A stretch of 20,678 nucleotides of DNA from Methanomassiliicoccus sp. UBA6 (GTDB lineage Archaea; Thermoplasmatota; Thermoplasmata; Methanomassiliicoccales; Methanomassiliicoccaceae): the NCBI GenBank assembly GCA_002508545.1, contig DAVH01000022.1, forward strand, positions 3,202 to 23,879, read 5' to 3'. The notes under the pieces were generated by a model that ran no database searches, was not told the DNA's origin, and was given only the letters and a program-made list of their open reading frames with translations. Shown here piece by piece: positions 13,681 to 20,678 of this stretch; within the stretch, counting starts at the first letter, position 1, and the number at the start of each line of letters is the position of its first letter. A program made the translations under genes and the position numbers.

Positions 13681-15789
13681 TCACGCGGGCGTGATCTTGT
13701 AGTCGCGGCCTCGCATCAGGTCCACCGAGCTGCCGTCGCTGAAGGAGCTCTCATGTCCGGTCTCGAGGTCGACGAGCTTCAGGCCGTTCCCGCCGCTGAT
13801 GTTCGATCTCAGGTTGACCGGGCCGCCCCGGACCGCCTGGAGGTACAGCTCGTCCGCGTCGCCCCACATGACCACGTGGGCCTGCCCGCCGGTCACGCTC
13901 GGGGCCGACGAGGGGGTCTCGCTCTTGCTCAGGACAATGGTCGAGTTCGCCGGGACCTCGGGGATGACGAACTTCCAGCTCTCCGCTCCCTGGCTCGCAT
14001 AGTATCGGGTGCCCCCGCTCTCGAGGCAGTAATCCGGACGCTGCTTGGTGTAGAGGGTCAGGCCCTCCAGCGCAGTTGGCCCGTTGTTCTTGATGGTCAC
14101 AGCGCTATCGTTCTCGCTCACCACCAGCTGCTCCATGGCGATGGAGCGGTCGTAGATCTCGCGGGGGGTCGCGTGCCACACGTCGTAGCCCTCGCTCAGC
14201 GCCTTGAAGTACTCTACGGCCACCTGCTTGAACTTCCAGGTGCCGTCGGGATGGACGTTCGCGCCCTGCTTGATGAAATCGGTGACGTTGATCGGCTCGT
14301 AGGCGTAGCCCATGGACTTGTGGGACTGGAGCGAGTAGTTGACGCCCCCGTCCTCGACGCACATCATCCGCCAGGTGTAGTCATGCCATATGAGGACCGC
14401 GCTGTTGCTGGCGTAGACCCTCTGACGGCCGGACAGGTCCTCCGCGGTCACCGGCTTGTCCGGGGACCACCAGTCGTTGGTCTCCTCCAGGAACCCGTAC
14501 GGTGAAGACCGCATCAGGTCCAGCCCTGGATAGGAGTCATGGCGATACCTGACCGTATTGAGGTTCAGGTCCTGGACCTTGGCGTGGCTGTGCTCCTCCT
14601 CATTGACCCATATCATAACGTTGCCGTCGACCAGCAGGTCGCTGATATAGTAGGGCGAGGAAGGGTCCTTGCCCTTCTGCCAAATATCCTGTTGCACGTT
14701 ACCATGGTCCACCCATGATACCAGAGGGCCGTATCTCCCTTCGAACTCGTCGATGAGGGGAAGTATCTGCGCGCGAGTGGACGGGTTGCTCGTGACCGCG
14801 TGCAGCCCGATGTCCCAGCCCGCCTCCTGGAGGGCGTCCAGGGCGTTGGCGTAGTCCTCGCTGGTCCTGATGCTGTACTCGCTGTCACTGCTCGAGGTGT
14901 CCATCCACGCCTCGAACTCCCCCCGCACTCCGTACTGCTCGGTCAGCTGTCTGAACAGGTCGAGCTGGGCGGGGTTAGCCTGATCGGCGTGGATCTGGAG
15001 CGCCAGGGTGAAGTCGTGTCCCCAGGCGGTGACGGTCTTGTGCAGGCGGTCATGGTAGATGACGTTCCCTCCGTTGGCGATATCCAGCCTCTCTAGCGTC
15101 ACTGGGGCCGGAGTGGACCATCTATCCCTGTTGCTGGCCAAGGTCACGGAGCCGAACATAAGGTTATCTATCACCTTGTGGTCGGTCTTGATGGTGGTCT
15201 CCAGGCCGTCGATGCCGACTATGATGTTGCCGTCCCTGACCTCGACCAGGAGGTCCAACGTGCCCCTGGCAGCAACGTCGTACAAGAACGCTTGACCCTG
15301 GAAATTGGGAGTGCCCGATCCAAGCCAGACGTCCGGGTACATGAACACCTTGTTGGGGGTCATCCTGATGGTTATGCCGTAGTACCACGAAGAGACCTCC
15401 TTGGTCAGGAACTTGACCTTCAGGTCGAGGAAATGATCGCTATCGACCGCGCTGGCATTGAGGACGCACCTCACCGCGTCGGCGCTGGTCGATCCCCTCT
15501 CGACGGTCAATGATGACCCGTTGCCCTTGAAGTTCACCTTGAGCCCGCTGCTTCCCTTGGTGTAGTCCACCTTCTGACCGTCGCTGACGCTCAATTTCAC
15601 CGAGGACTGAGAGGTGTTGAACCCCTCGGACACCACCCTGGAGGTGAGCTCGTAGCCGTAGCCCTCGAATGTCATCTTGGCAGCATCGCCGGTATTCGTC
15701 GGATAGATCATGGCCGTGGTGATGACCGTCACGACGCAGATGACCGCGGCGACCATGATGAATGCCCTTGCCCCCAGCTTCGCCCTCAA
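13681..15789 (-). CDS. Secreted NodB-fold protein, polysaccharide deacetylase-like
   Basis: 702 residues. The TTG start at 15789 is supported by GGAGGG at 15796-15801, 6 bases away. A hydrophobic helix at about 9-29 is a signal peptide or anchor. Residues about 40-240 look like a beta-sandwich of the laminin-G/concanavalin type (LDLLVEVRDGNIIVGIDG). Residues about 255-545 match the glycoside hydrolase/deacetylase barrel: LQIHAD (264-269) at the first metal motif, a long helix with FRQLTEQYGVRGEFEAWMD, AGWDIGLHAVTSNP (323-336) at the position of the usual H-S-x-x-H motif, then WVDHGN (359-364) and IWHDYTW (467-473). The last 150 residues are another beta-rich region. The typical TFDD and HSxTH motifs are altered, so activity is uncertain: it could be a deacetylase, a glycoside hydrolase relative or a binding protein. 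It probably acts on surface polysaccharide. Confidence 0.8.
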   Translation of the reverse strand: MRAKLGARAFIMVAAVICVVTVITTAMIYPTNTGDAAKMTFEGYGYELTSRVVSEGFNTSQSSVKLSVSDGQKVDYTKGSSGLKVNFKGNGSSLTVERGSTSADAVRCVLNASAVDSDHFLDLKVKFLTKEVSSWYYGITIRMTPNKVFMYPDVWLGSGTPNFQGQAFLYDVAARGTLDLLVEVRDGNIIVGIDGLETTIKTDHKVIDNLMFGSVTLASNRDRWSTPAPVTLERLDIANGGNVIYHDRLHKTVTAWGHDFTLALQIHADQANPAQLDLFRQLTEQYGVRGEFEAWMDTSSSDSEYSIRTSEDYANALDALQEAGWDIGLHAVTSNPSTRAQILPLIDEFEGRYGPLVSWVDHGNVQQDIWQKGKDPSSPYYISDLLVDGNVMIWVNEEEHSHAKVQDLNLNTVRYRHDSYPGLDLMRSSPYGFLEETNDWWSPDKPVTAEDLSGRQRVYASNSAVLIWHDYTWRMMCVEDGGVNYSLQSHKSMGYAYEPINVTDFIKQGANVHPDGTWKFKQVAVEYFKALSEGYDVWHATPREIYDRSIAMEQLVVSENDSAVTIKNNGPTALEGLTLYTKQRPDYCLESGGTRYYASQGAESWKFVIPEVPANSTIVLSKSETPSSAPSVTGGQAHVVMWGDADELYLQAVRGGPVNLRSNISGGNGLKLVDLETGHESSFSDGSSVDLMRGRDYKITPA

Positions 15790-15840
15790 TGAGATCCCTC
15801 CAGAAGAAATCCATCTACACGTTAATAAATTCCCCCATCG

Positions 15841-15850
15841 ATATTTTACC
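15841..15850 (-). promoter_or_regulatory. TATA box for the NodB-fold protein gene
   Basis: GGTAAAATAT on the minus strand; transcription would start near 15817, giving a leader of about 27 bases that contains the SD. A second AT-rich candidate, ATTTATTAAC at 15821-15830, is closer and would leave the SD at the very 5' end. Confidence 0.45.
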
Positions 15851-15918
15851 TTGGCCGGTCGCCCTCGCCAGCAGCACCTTGGTCAAGGAACCCTACCCCG
15901 GTCTGGCCTCCTTTCACG

Positions 15919-15926
15919 TTAAAATA
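15919..15926 (+). promoter_or_regulatory. TATA box for the GNAT gene
   Basis: TTAAAATA; transcription would start near 15950, about 27 bases before the GTG at 15977. Confidence 0.45.
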
Positions 15927-15976
15927 GCATGGACATGGCTCTAATCTTCAGGCTCATTAAGGGGGGATGACCAACG

Positions 15977-16579
15977 GTGACCAGTTCATCGCATGACCGC
16001 GAGAGGTCGAGGATGAGCGGACGGTCACCCCTGCCACGTCCGCCCTCGTTCTTCGCCCGATTCCACGAGCTCTACCTCCTCCTGTACCACCTCGCCGCCA
16101 AGCTAGGGGTCCATTTCTCCTTCCATTACCTCTATTCCTTCCAGGACCCCCGGGCGCCCGGCCTGAGAGTGGCGGAGAGCGGCAGGATAACGGTCGTCCG
16201 CGAGGACGCTCCCGGGGGAGGGGACGAGCAGGTGCTGCACGTCCGCGAGGACGGGAAGGAGGCGGGCATGGTATGGCTGTCGAGGGAGCTCCACACGATG
16301 CCCCGCGTCGGCGGGACCCCGGACCTGAACGGGACTCATGTATGCAACCTGTCGGTCCGCAAGGAGATGAGGTCCCGCGGCTACGGGCGGAGGCTGGTCT
16401 CCGAAGCGACGAGGTCCGTGACGCAGGGGGATATCTACGCGCTCATCGCTTGCACCAACATCCCATCGAGGGGACTGTTTGAATCATGCGGGTTCAGGAT
16501 CGTGTGCCCGATCATCAGCATCGGGGCGTTCGGGGTGATGCTGAGGAACCGCGGCGCCAAGCGGTACATCCGGCGGTAG
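15977..16579 (+). CDS. GNAT-family N-acetyltransferase
   Basis: 200 residues. The acetyl-CoA binding motif A is clear: LSVRKEMRSRGYGRRLV (about 125-141), including R-x-x-G-x-G as RSRGYG. A motif B-like ending, NIPSRGLFESCGF (about 161-173), follows, as in small-molecule or protein N-acetyltransferases. The N-terminal 50 residues are basic and aromatic (ELYLLLYHLAAKLGVHFSFHYLY) and not part of the core. The GTG at 15977 has a GGGGGG SD 10 bases upstream; an ATG at 16013 is an alternative that would remove 12 polar residues. The gene converges on the GDP-fucose synthase gene with 5 bases between the stops. Its substrate is unknown; an amino sugar or surface precursor would suit the neighbourhood, but that is inference. 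Confidence 0.8.
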   Translation: MTSSSHDRERSRMSGRSPLPRPPSFFARFHELYLLLYHLAAKLGVHFSFHYLYSFQDPRAPGLRVAESGRITVVREDAPGGGDEQVLHVREDGKEAGMVWLSRELHTMPRVGGTPDLNGTHVCNLSVRKEMRSRGYGRRLVSEATRSVTQGDIYALIACTNIPSRGLFESCGFRIVCPIISIGAFGVMLRNRGAKRYIRR

Positions 16580-16584
16580 GGCGT

Positions 16585-17526
16585 TCACGCCTTCCGCGCG
16601 GCGACGTACCACTCGATCGTTCTCTTTAATCCCTCGCGGAAGTCCATCCTCGCCTCGAAGCCGAACTTCTCCCTAGCTCGAGAGGTATCAAGCATGCGGC
16701 GAGGCTGGCCATCTGGCTTGGAGGTGTCCCAGACTATCTCGCCGCCGAACCCGGTGAGCTCCTTTATGAGCAGCGCGAGGTCCTTGATGGAGATCTCGAA
16801 CCCCGCCCCCAGGTTCACCGGCTCCGGACCGTCGTAACGCTCCGCGGCCAGCCGGATGCCCCGGGCGGCATCCTCGACGTACAGGAACTCTCGAGTGGCG
16901 CTGCCAGTGCCCCATAGCGTCACGCTCGCCGCGCCGCTCTCCCTCGCTTCCACGAACTTCTTGATGAGCGCTGGGATTACATGTGAGGAGTGGGGATCGA
17001 AGTTGTCCCTAGGCCCGTATAGATTCACCGGGAGCAGGTAGATGGCGTTGAACCCGTACTGCTGGCGGTATGCCTGCGCTTGCACCAGCAGCATCTTCTT
17101 GGCCAGCCCGTACGGCGCGTTGGTCTCCTCCGGATACCCGTTCCACAGCTCCTCCTCGCGGAACGGCACCGGGGCGAACTTAGGATAGGCACAGATGGTG
17201 CCTAATTGTACGAACTTCTTCACCCCCGCCCGACGCGCAGCCTCCATCAGATGGATGCCCATGATGGCGTTGTCATAGAACAGCGTCGCGGGGTTCTCCT
17301 GGTTGAAGCCGATGCCTCCGACCGAGGCGGCGAGGTGGATGACAATATCCTGGTCCTTGACAGCGCCGACGCAGTTCTCCCAGACACGAAGGTCGGTCTC
17401 CCGCGACCTCGGCACGGTGATGTTCGAGCGCGACGCGCCCTCCCTGACCAGCTCCTCCACCAGGAACGAGCCCAGGAAGCCTGCCCCGCCGGTGACGAGC
17501 ACCCTCTTCGAGGTCCAGAACGACAT
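16585..17526 (-). CDS. fcl: GDP-L-fucose synthase
   Basis: 313 residues. It converts GDP-4-keto-6-deoxy-mannose to GDP-L-fucose with NADPH, by epimerisation at C3 and C5 and reduction at C4. The Rossmann motif TGGAGFLG is at residues 12-19. LGTICAYP (108-115) replaces the more common GSSCIYP and keeps the Cys that usually acts in epimerisation. The catalytic Y139 and K143 are in NAPYGLAKK, and NLYGPRDNFDPHSSHVIPALI (about 153-173) is a hallmark of this enzyme. The ATG at 17526 overlaps the TGA of the gmd gene by one base and follows a G-rich SD; a GTG at 17541 in the same frame is less likely. Co-transcription with gmd is expected. Some related epimerases make other 6-deoxy sugars, but the gmd neighbour makes GDP-fucose the best call. 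Confidence 0.93.
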   Translation of the reverse strand: MSFWTSKRVLVTGGAGFLGSFLVEELVREGASRSNITVPRSRETDLRVWENCVGAVKDQDIVIHLAASVGGIGFNQENPATLFYDNAIMGIHLMEAARRAGVKKFVQLGTICAYPKFAPVPFREEELWNGYPEETNAPYGLAKKMLLVQAQAYRQQYGFNAIYLLPVNLYGPRDNFDPHSSHVIPALIKKFVEARESGAASVTLWGTGSATREFLYVEDAARGIRLAAERYDGPEPVNLGAGFEISIKDLALLIKELTGFGGEIVWDTSKPDGQPRRMLDTSRAREKFGFEARMDFREGLKRTIEWYVAARKA

Positions 17527-18581
17527 CAGTCCAACCCCCACCAGCGGTGCGGGAACGCGCGCTTGAGGACGGCATCGCCCTCGCCCGGAGGCTCCAGCCC
17601 GGCGGCGCGCATGTCCGCGTCCACCATGATCCTGGTTAGCTCCTTGAACCGTATCCTCGGCTCGAAGTCCAGCTTCTTCCTGGCCTTGGAGGCGTCGGCG
17701 ACCAGGGCCTCGACCTCCGTGGGGCGGAAGTACTTGGGGTCGATGCGCACGTAGCGCTCCCGATCCAACCCAGCGTACTCGAACGCCTCCTCGACGAACT
17801 CCTCCACCGAGTGCGTCTCCCCCGTCCCGATAACGTAATCCTCAGGGGAGTCCATTTGCAGCATCCGGTGCATAGCCTCCACGTACTCCGGCGCATACCC
17901 CCAGTCCCTGCGGACGCTAAGGTTGCCGAGATACAGGGCGTCCTGCTTCCCGGCCTTGATGGCCGCGATCGCTCTCGTGACCTTCCTGGTGACGAAGGTC
18001 TCGCCCCTCCGCGGAGACTCGTGGTTAAACAGGATGCCATTGCAGGCGAAGATCCCGTAACCCTCTCTATAGTTCCGGGTGAGCCAGTAGGCGTAGAGCT
18101 TCGAGCACGCGTACGGGGAGCGGGGCTCGAACGGCGTGGTCTCGCACTGCGGCGGAGCGGCAGAGCCGAACATCTCCGACGACGATGCTTGGTAGAACCG
18201 TATGGCCTTGTGCGACCGGCGTATCGATTCCAGCATCCTGGTGACCCCGGTGGCGACGACGTTGGTGGTGTACTCCGGCACCTCGAACGAGACTCGTACA
18301 TGGCTCTGCGCCCCGAGGTTGTAGACCTCGTCCGGGCAGATGTTGTACACGATGTTGTTGATGGTCTCCGACTCGGACAGGTCACCGTAGTGCAGGAGCA
18401 GGCGAGCGCTCTCGTCGTGAGGATCGACATATATGCGGTCGATCCGCGAGGTGTTGAACGTGCTGGCCCTCCGGATGATGCCGTGCACCTCGTAGCCCTT
18501 GGAGAGCAGGTACTCCGCCAGATACGAACCGTCCTGGCCGGTGATCCCGGTGATAAGGGCTTTCGGGGGTCGGTCCTCCAT
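17526..18581 (-). CDS. gmd: GDP-mannose 4,6-dehydratase
   Basis: 351 residues. It converts GDP-mannose to GDP-4-keto-6-deoxy-mannose, the first step to GDP-fucose, GDP-rhamnose and related sugars, using tightly bound NADP. Seen: the dinucleotide motif GITGQDGSYLAEYLL near the N terminus, RRASTFNTSRIDRIY, the catalytic Tyr-Lys pair in SPYACSKLYAYW, and ESPRRGETFVTRKV, which is diagnostic for this family. Length is near the family norm. The ATG at 18581 is chosen because the protein starts there as others do and a TTTTAAAT box lies 27-28 bases upstream, implying a leaderless message. The open frame extends to 18668, but that part overlaps the end of the ABC ATPase gene and is not protein-like. 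The next gene, fcl, overlaps by one base. Confidence 0.95.
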   Translation of the reverse strand: MEDRPPKALITGITGQDGSYLAEYLLSKGYEVHGIIRRASTFNTSRIDRIYVDPHDESARLLLHYGDLSESETINNIVYNICPDEVYNLGAQSHVRVSFEVPEYTTNVVATGVTRMLESIRRSHKAIRFYQASSSEMFGSAAPPQCETTPFEPRSPYACSKLYAYWLTRNYREGYGIFACNGILFNHESPRRGETFVTRKVTRAIAAIKAGKQDALYLGNLSVRRDWGYAPEYVEAMHRMLQMDSPEDYVIGTGETHSVEEFVEEAFEYAGLDRERYVRIDPKYFRPTEVEALVADASKARKKLDFEPRIRFKELTRIMVDADMRAAGLEPPGEGDAVLKRAFPHRWWGLD

Positions 18582-18604
18582 CGGACTGTCATCAGGTTGG
18601 GCGC

Positions 18605-18612
18605 ATTTAAAA
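18605..18612 (-). promoter_or_regulatory. TATA box for gmd-fcl
   Basis: TTTTAAAT on the minus strand, centred 27-28 bases before the ATG at 18581. It lies in the 65-base gap after the ABC ATPase gene, so gmd-fcl can be expressed separately from that gene. No SD precedes the ATG. Confidence 0.55.
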
Positions 18613-18646
18613 CCGCTCGCTCTCCAGCTATGGTGCCGTCCAGCGC

Positions 18647-19894
18647 TCAGCTCTTGCGGAGGTCCCACCGCCGGTCCAGGATGATCTGCGAGCGGAGGGG
18701 GTCGGCCATCCCCCCGCTGTTGAAGTCCGACGGCATGGACACGTTGATCGCCCTCTCCACCCGGTGCCCGGCGAGCATGTCGAAGCCCCCCTGCCGGTGC
18801 GCCCCGATGGTGATGGTGTAGTTGCCGGCGACCAGCAGCTTCCTCGGGAAGGTCAGGCGGGCCTCGAACCCCCCCGGACCGAGGCTGTCATTGCTCGGGT
18901 CCCAATCGGTGAAGTACGATCGGATGAGCTCATCACCCAGCGAGTTGTTGATGAACACTCCCATGCGCAGCTTCTCCACCCTTTCCGGGAGGTAGAAGCG
19001 AACGACGATGTCGAACTCCTCCGCGCCGTCGATGAGGATGGCGTCCCTCCCCGACTGGAGGATCTCCATGGACTGGATCTCGATTTCCTTGGCCCGCACC
19101 GGGAACATGCCGTCCTGGACCTCCAGGGAGCGGGAGTACTCGGAGATGACCTCGTCCACCGGCCCCTTCCCGGCCAGCTTGCCCGAGCGGAGCAGGATGG
19201 CGCTCTGGCACAGGCTCTTCACCGCGTGCATGTTGTGCGAGACGAAGATGACCGTGCGCCCGTCCTCGGAGACCTCCCTCATCTTGCCCAGGCACTTGGT
19301 CTGGAACTGCTGGTCCCCGACCGCAAGCACCTCGTCGGCTATCAGCACGTCCGGGTCCAGGTGGGCGGCCACGGCGAAGGCCAGGCGCAGGTACATGCCG
19401 GAGGAGAACCGCTTTATGGGGGTGTCGAGGAACTTCTCGACCTCGGCGAACTTCACGATGTCATCGAACCTGGCCTCGATCTGCTTCTTGGTCATCCCCA
19501 GGATCGCGCCGTTGAGGAAGATGTTCTCCCTCCCGGTGAGGTCTGGATGGAATCCCGTCCCCACCTCCAGCAAGCTTCCGACCGATCCCCTGAGCACGAC
19601 CTCGCCCTCGGTGGGATAGGTGATCTGGGACAGGATCTTCAGCAAGGTGCTCTTGCCCGCCCCGTTGCGGCCGATGACCCCCACGCTCTCCCCTTTCTGC
19701 ACATCGCAGCTGACGTTCTTCAGCGCCCAGAAGCACTCCTTGGGCTGGCGGGCGCTCCTGATGCTGCGGAGAGGATGCCGGACCACGGTCGCTAGGTGGT
19801 CCCCCAACCGCCCGCTGCCGCTGTGATAATAGCCTTTGCTTGAGCTGATAAAATACTGCTTGGAAACGTTCCGGATCTCGATCATCGGCTCCAC
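18647..19894 (-). CDS. Polysaccharide ABC exporter ATPase, Wzt/TagH type
   Basis: 415 residues. The nucleotide-binding domain, about 1-250, has Walker A GRNGAGKST (75-83), the signature FSSGM (163-167, with the S-S-G-M-x-x-R-L-A form typical of polysaccharide exporters), Walker B DVLIADE (182-188) and the switch His H220. The insert before Walker A (about 20-55) is typical of TagH/Wzt-type ATPases. Residues about 255-410 form a separate beta-rich domain like the Wzt C-terminal domain that binds the end-modified glycan and selects it for export. Start: GTG at 19894, with SD GGGGTGA at 19899-19905; an ATG at 19885 is possible. A permease (Wzm/TagG) gene is needed for function and is not in this window; the gene starts its transcript here, so the permease is elsewhere. 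Placement next to gmd-fcl suggests the glycan contains fucose or a related 6-deoxyhexose. Confidence 0.93.
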   Translation of the reverse strand: MEPMIEIRNVSKQYFISSSKGYYHSGSGRLGDHLATVVRHPLRSIRSARQPKECFWALKNVSCDVQKGESVGVIGRNGAGKSTLLKILSQITYPTEGEVVLRGSVGSLLEVGTGFHPDLTGRENIFLNGAILGMTKKQIEARFDDIVKFAEVEKFLDTPIKRFSSGMYLRLAFAVAAHLDPDVLIADEVLAVGDQQFQTKCLGKMREVSEDGRTVIFVSHNMHAVKSLCQSAILLRSGKLAGKGPVDEVISEYSRSLEVQDGMFPVRAKEIEIQSMEILQSGRDAILIDGAEEFDIVVRFYLPERVEKLRMGVFINNSLGDELIRSYFTDWDPSNDSLGPGGFEARLTFPRKLLVAGNYTITIGAHRQGGFDMLAGHRVERAINVSMPSDFNSGGMADPLRSQIILDRRWDLRKS

Positions 19895-19931
19895 GAATTC
19901 ACCCCGCTGGCACCCTCGATGGCATTACTAC

Positions 19932-19939
19932 TATTAAGC
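19932..19939 (-). promoter_or_regulatory. TATA box for the ABC ATPase gene
   Basis: GCTTAATA on the minus strand; transcription would start near 19908, giving a leader of about 14 bases that just includes the SD. Confidence 0.45.
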
Positions 19940-20013
19940 GATAAGTCCGTGGACCAGACCGTGGCCAAAAACCTGGGCCGGTAGTATCTGCAGCTCACAA
20001 GGGGCTCAACATG

Positions 20014-20021
20014 TTAATATA
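20014..20021 (+). promoter_or_regulatory. TATA box for the BioF2-like gene
   Basis: TTAATATA; with the spacing seen at other genes, transcription would start near 20045, which is an in-frame TTG, 15 bases before the GTG at 20060. Confidence 0.5.
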
Positions 20022-20059
20022 TCCCATCCTGAAATCGAATCTCGTTGCGCTCATTCGTA

Positions 20060-20678
20060 GTGACATCCTTGGACGATCTTCCTTCCTATGAAGAGGGCTG
20101 GGAGGCCCTCAGGAAGGAATGCGATGGATCGGTGTATTCGTCATACTATCTGACCAGGTCATGGCTCCAGGCGTTCGAGCGATCGGCGAGCCCGAGGGTC
20201 ATCATCATCGAGGATGGAGCGGATATCGTAGGCCTTGCGCCCCTGTGCACATACCGGTACAAGGTCAAGGGAGTGCCCCTCAAGGTGCTCTCATTGGCCG
20301 GTGATATGCGGGACCGCCTGAGGCTGTCGACCAACTCCCTGCTCATCCGCCCCGGCCGGGCGGACGTGATAGAAGCGATGCTGAAGGAGATCAAAGGGCT
20401 CAGCTGGAGCTTCCTGTGGACCATCAACATGGGGCGGTCGCTGATGACCGAGGAGTACGTCAGCCGGGTAAGGACGACCTGGTACCCGGTGGAGCGGGAG
20501 GGGCAGACCCTGGTGACCGTGCCGTTGCCCCCCGAGGGGGACGTGGTCGATGGCTTCGACCGGGGGGCTCGGAAGAACCTCCACAAGAAGATGAGGAAGT
20601 TGGAGAGGGAAGGGGTCAAGGTCGAACTGTCGGGGATCGCGCCAGACTCCATCGATCGCGCCGTCGACGAGTACGCGA
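20060..20678 (+). CDS. FemAB/BioF2-like acyltransferase, 3' end outside the window
   Basis: The frame runs without a stop from after the TGA at 20030-20032 to the right edge, giving 206 visible residues from the GTG at 20060. Visible features: VYSSYYLTRSWLQAFERS near residues 25-42, an AxxP-type stretch GLAPLCTYRYKVKG, and RKNLHKKMRKLEREGVK near 171-187, the hallmark positively charged helix of the GNAT_6/BioF2-like and FemAB-related acyltransferases. About half the usual length of 330-380 is present. Family members acylate or aminoacylate surface polymers and often lie in exopolysaccharide clusters, which fits the Wzt-gmd-fcl neighbourhood. No SD precedes 20060; a leaderless TTG start at 20045 is possible. 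It diverges from the ABC ATPase gene. Confidence 0.82.
   Translation, partial: MTSLDDLPSYEEGWEALRKECDGSVYSSYYLTRSWLQAFERSASPRVIIIEDGADIVGLAPLCTYRYKVKGVPLKVLSLAGDMRDRLRLSTNSLLIRPGRADVIEAMLKEIKGLSWSFLWTINMGRSLMTEEYVSRVRTTWYPVEREGQTLVTVPLPPEGDVVDGFDRGARKNLHKKMRKLEREGVKVELSGIAPDSIDRAVDEYA

Noticed and set aside
13484..13684. A 66-residue minus-strand ORF after the NodB-fold gene
   Set aside because: No SD, no promoter, Pro/Gly/Ser-biased composition; it only fills a GC-rich gap.
18582..18668. Upstream start for the GDP-mannose dehydratase
   Set aside because: It would overlap the ABC ATPase end and cross a TATA box; family members begin close to the GITGQDG motif.
17811..19795. Long plus-strand frames (336 and 343 residues) opposite gmd and the ABC ATPase
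   Set aside because: They are antisense to two strongly conserved enzymes and have His/Arg/Gly/Leu-biased composition.
1..20678. tRNA, rRNA, CRISPR, insertion sequence or prophage
   Set aside because: No T-arm-like TTCGA element with paired arms, no regular direct repeats with spacers, and no transposase, integrase or phage structural motif was seen on either strand.

Overview
The window looks like chromosomal DNA of a high-GC archaeon. Most genes have archaeal-type AT-rich TATA boxes about 25-28 bases before the start codon or before a short leader. Several starts appear leaderless, others have G-rich Shine-Dalgarno (SD) sites. Zinc-ribbon proteins, an archaeal-style multi-PAS histidine kinase and a surface protein ending in one membrane helix plus RRKK fit the Thermoplasmata, possibly a Methanomassiliicoccales relative; that placement is an inference from style, not a database result. 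No rRNA, tRNA, CRISPR array, insertion sequence or phage gene was recognised.

Layout. (1) 1-3276, plus strand: a Ras-like GTPase cut by the left edge, overlapping by 14 bases a 737-residue STAND/AAA-like ATPase with a C-terminal double zinc ribbon. (2) 3366-4862, minus: a secreted, C-terminally anchored beta-sandwich protein. (3) 5167-7716, plus: a cytoplasmic PAS-GAF-PAS-PAS histidine kinase without an adjacent response regulator, then a small two-helix membrane protein (7831-8082). (4) 8268-10747, minus: an N-terminally anchored surface protein, and upstream of it a two-gene unit of a membrane coiled-coil protein and a double-zinc-ribbon protein. (5) 11155-13458, plus: a secreted protein with three Ig-like repeats and a right-handed beta-helix. 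(6) 13681-15789, minus: a secreted NodB-fold (polysaccharide deacetylase-like) protein. (7) 15977-16579, plus: a GNAT acetyltransferase. (8) 16585-19894, minus: GDP-L-fucose synthase, GDP-mannose 4,6-dehydratase and a Wzt-type polysaccharide-export ATPase. (9) 20060 to the right edge, plus: a FemAB/BioF2-like acyltransferase, incomplete.

How it may work together. From about 8 kb rightward the theme is the cell surface. Gmd and Fcl would make GDP-L-fucose from GDP-mannose, the Wzt-like ATPase would power export of a glycan, and the GNAT and BioF2-like enzymes could acylate precursors. The beta-helix and NodB-fold proteins could bind or trim polysaccharide outside the cell. The left end holds a separate regulatory or defence-like pair, GTPase plus STAND ATPase, which is the least understood and most interesting part of the window.
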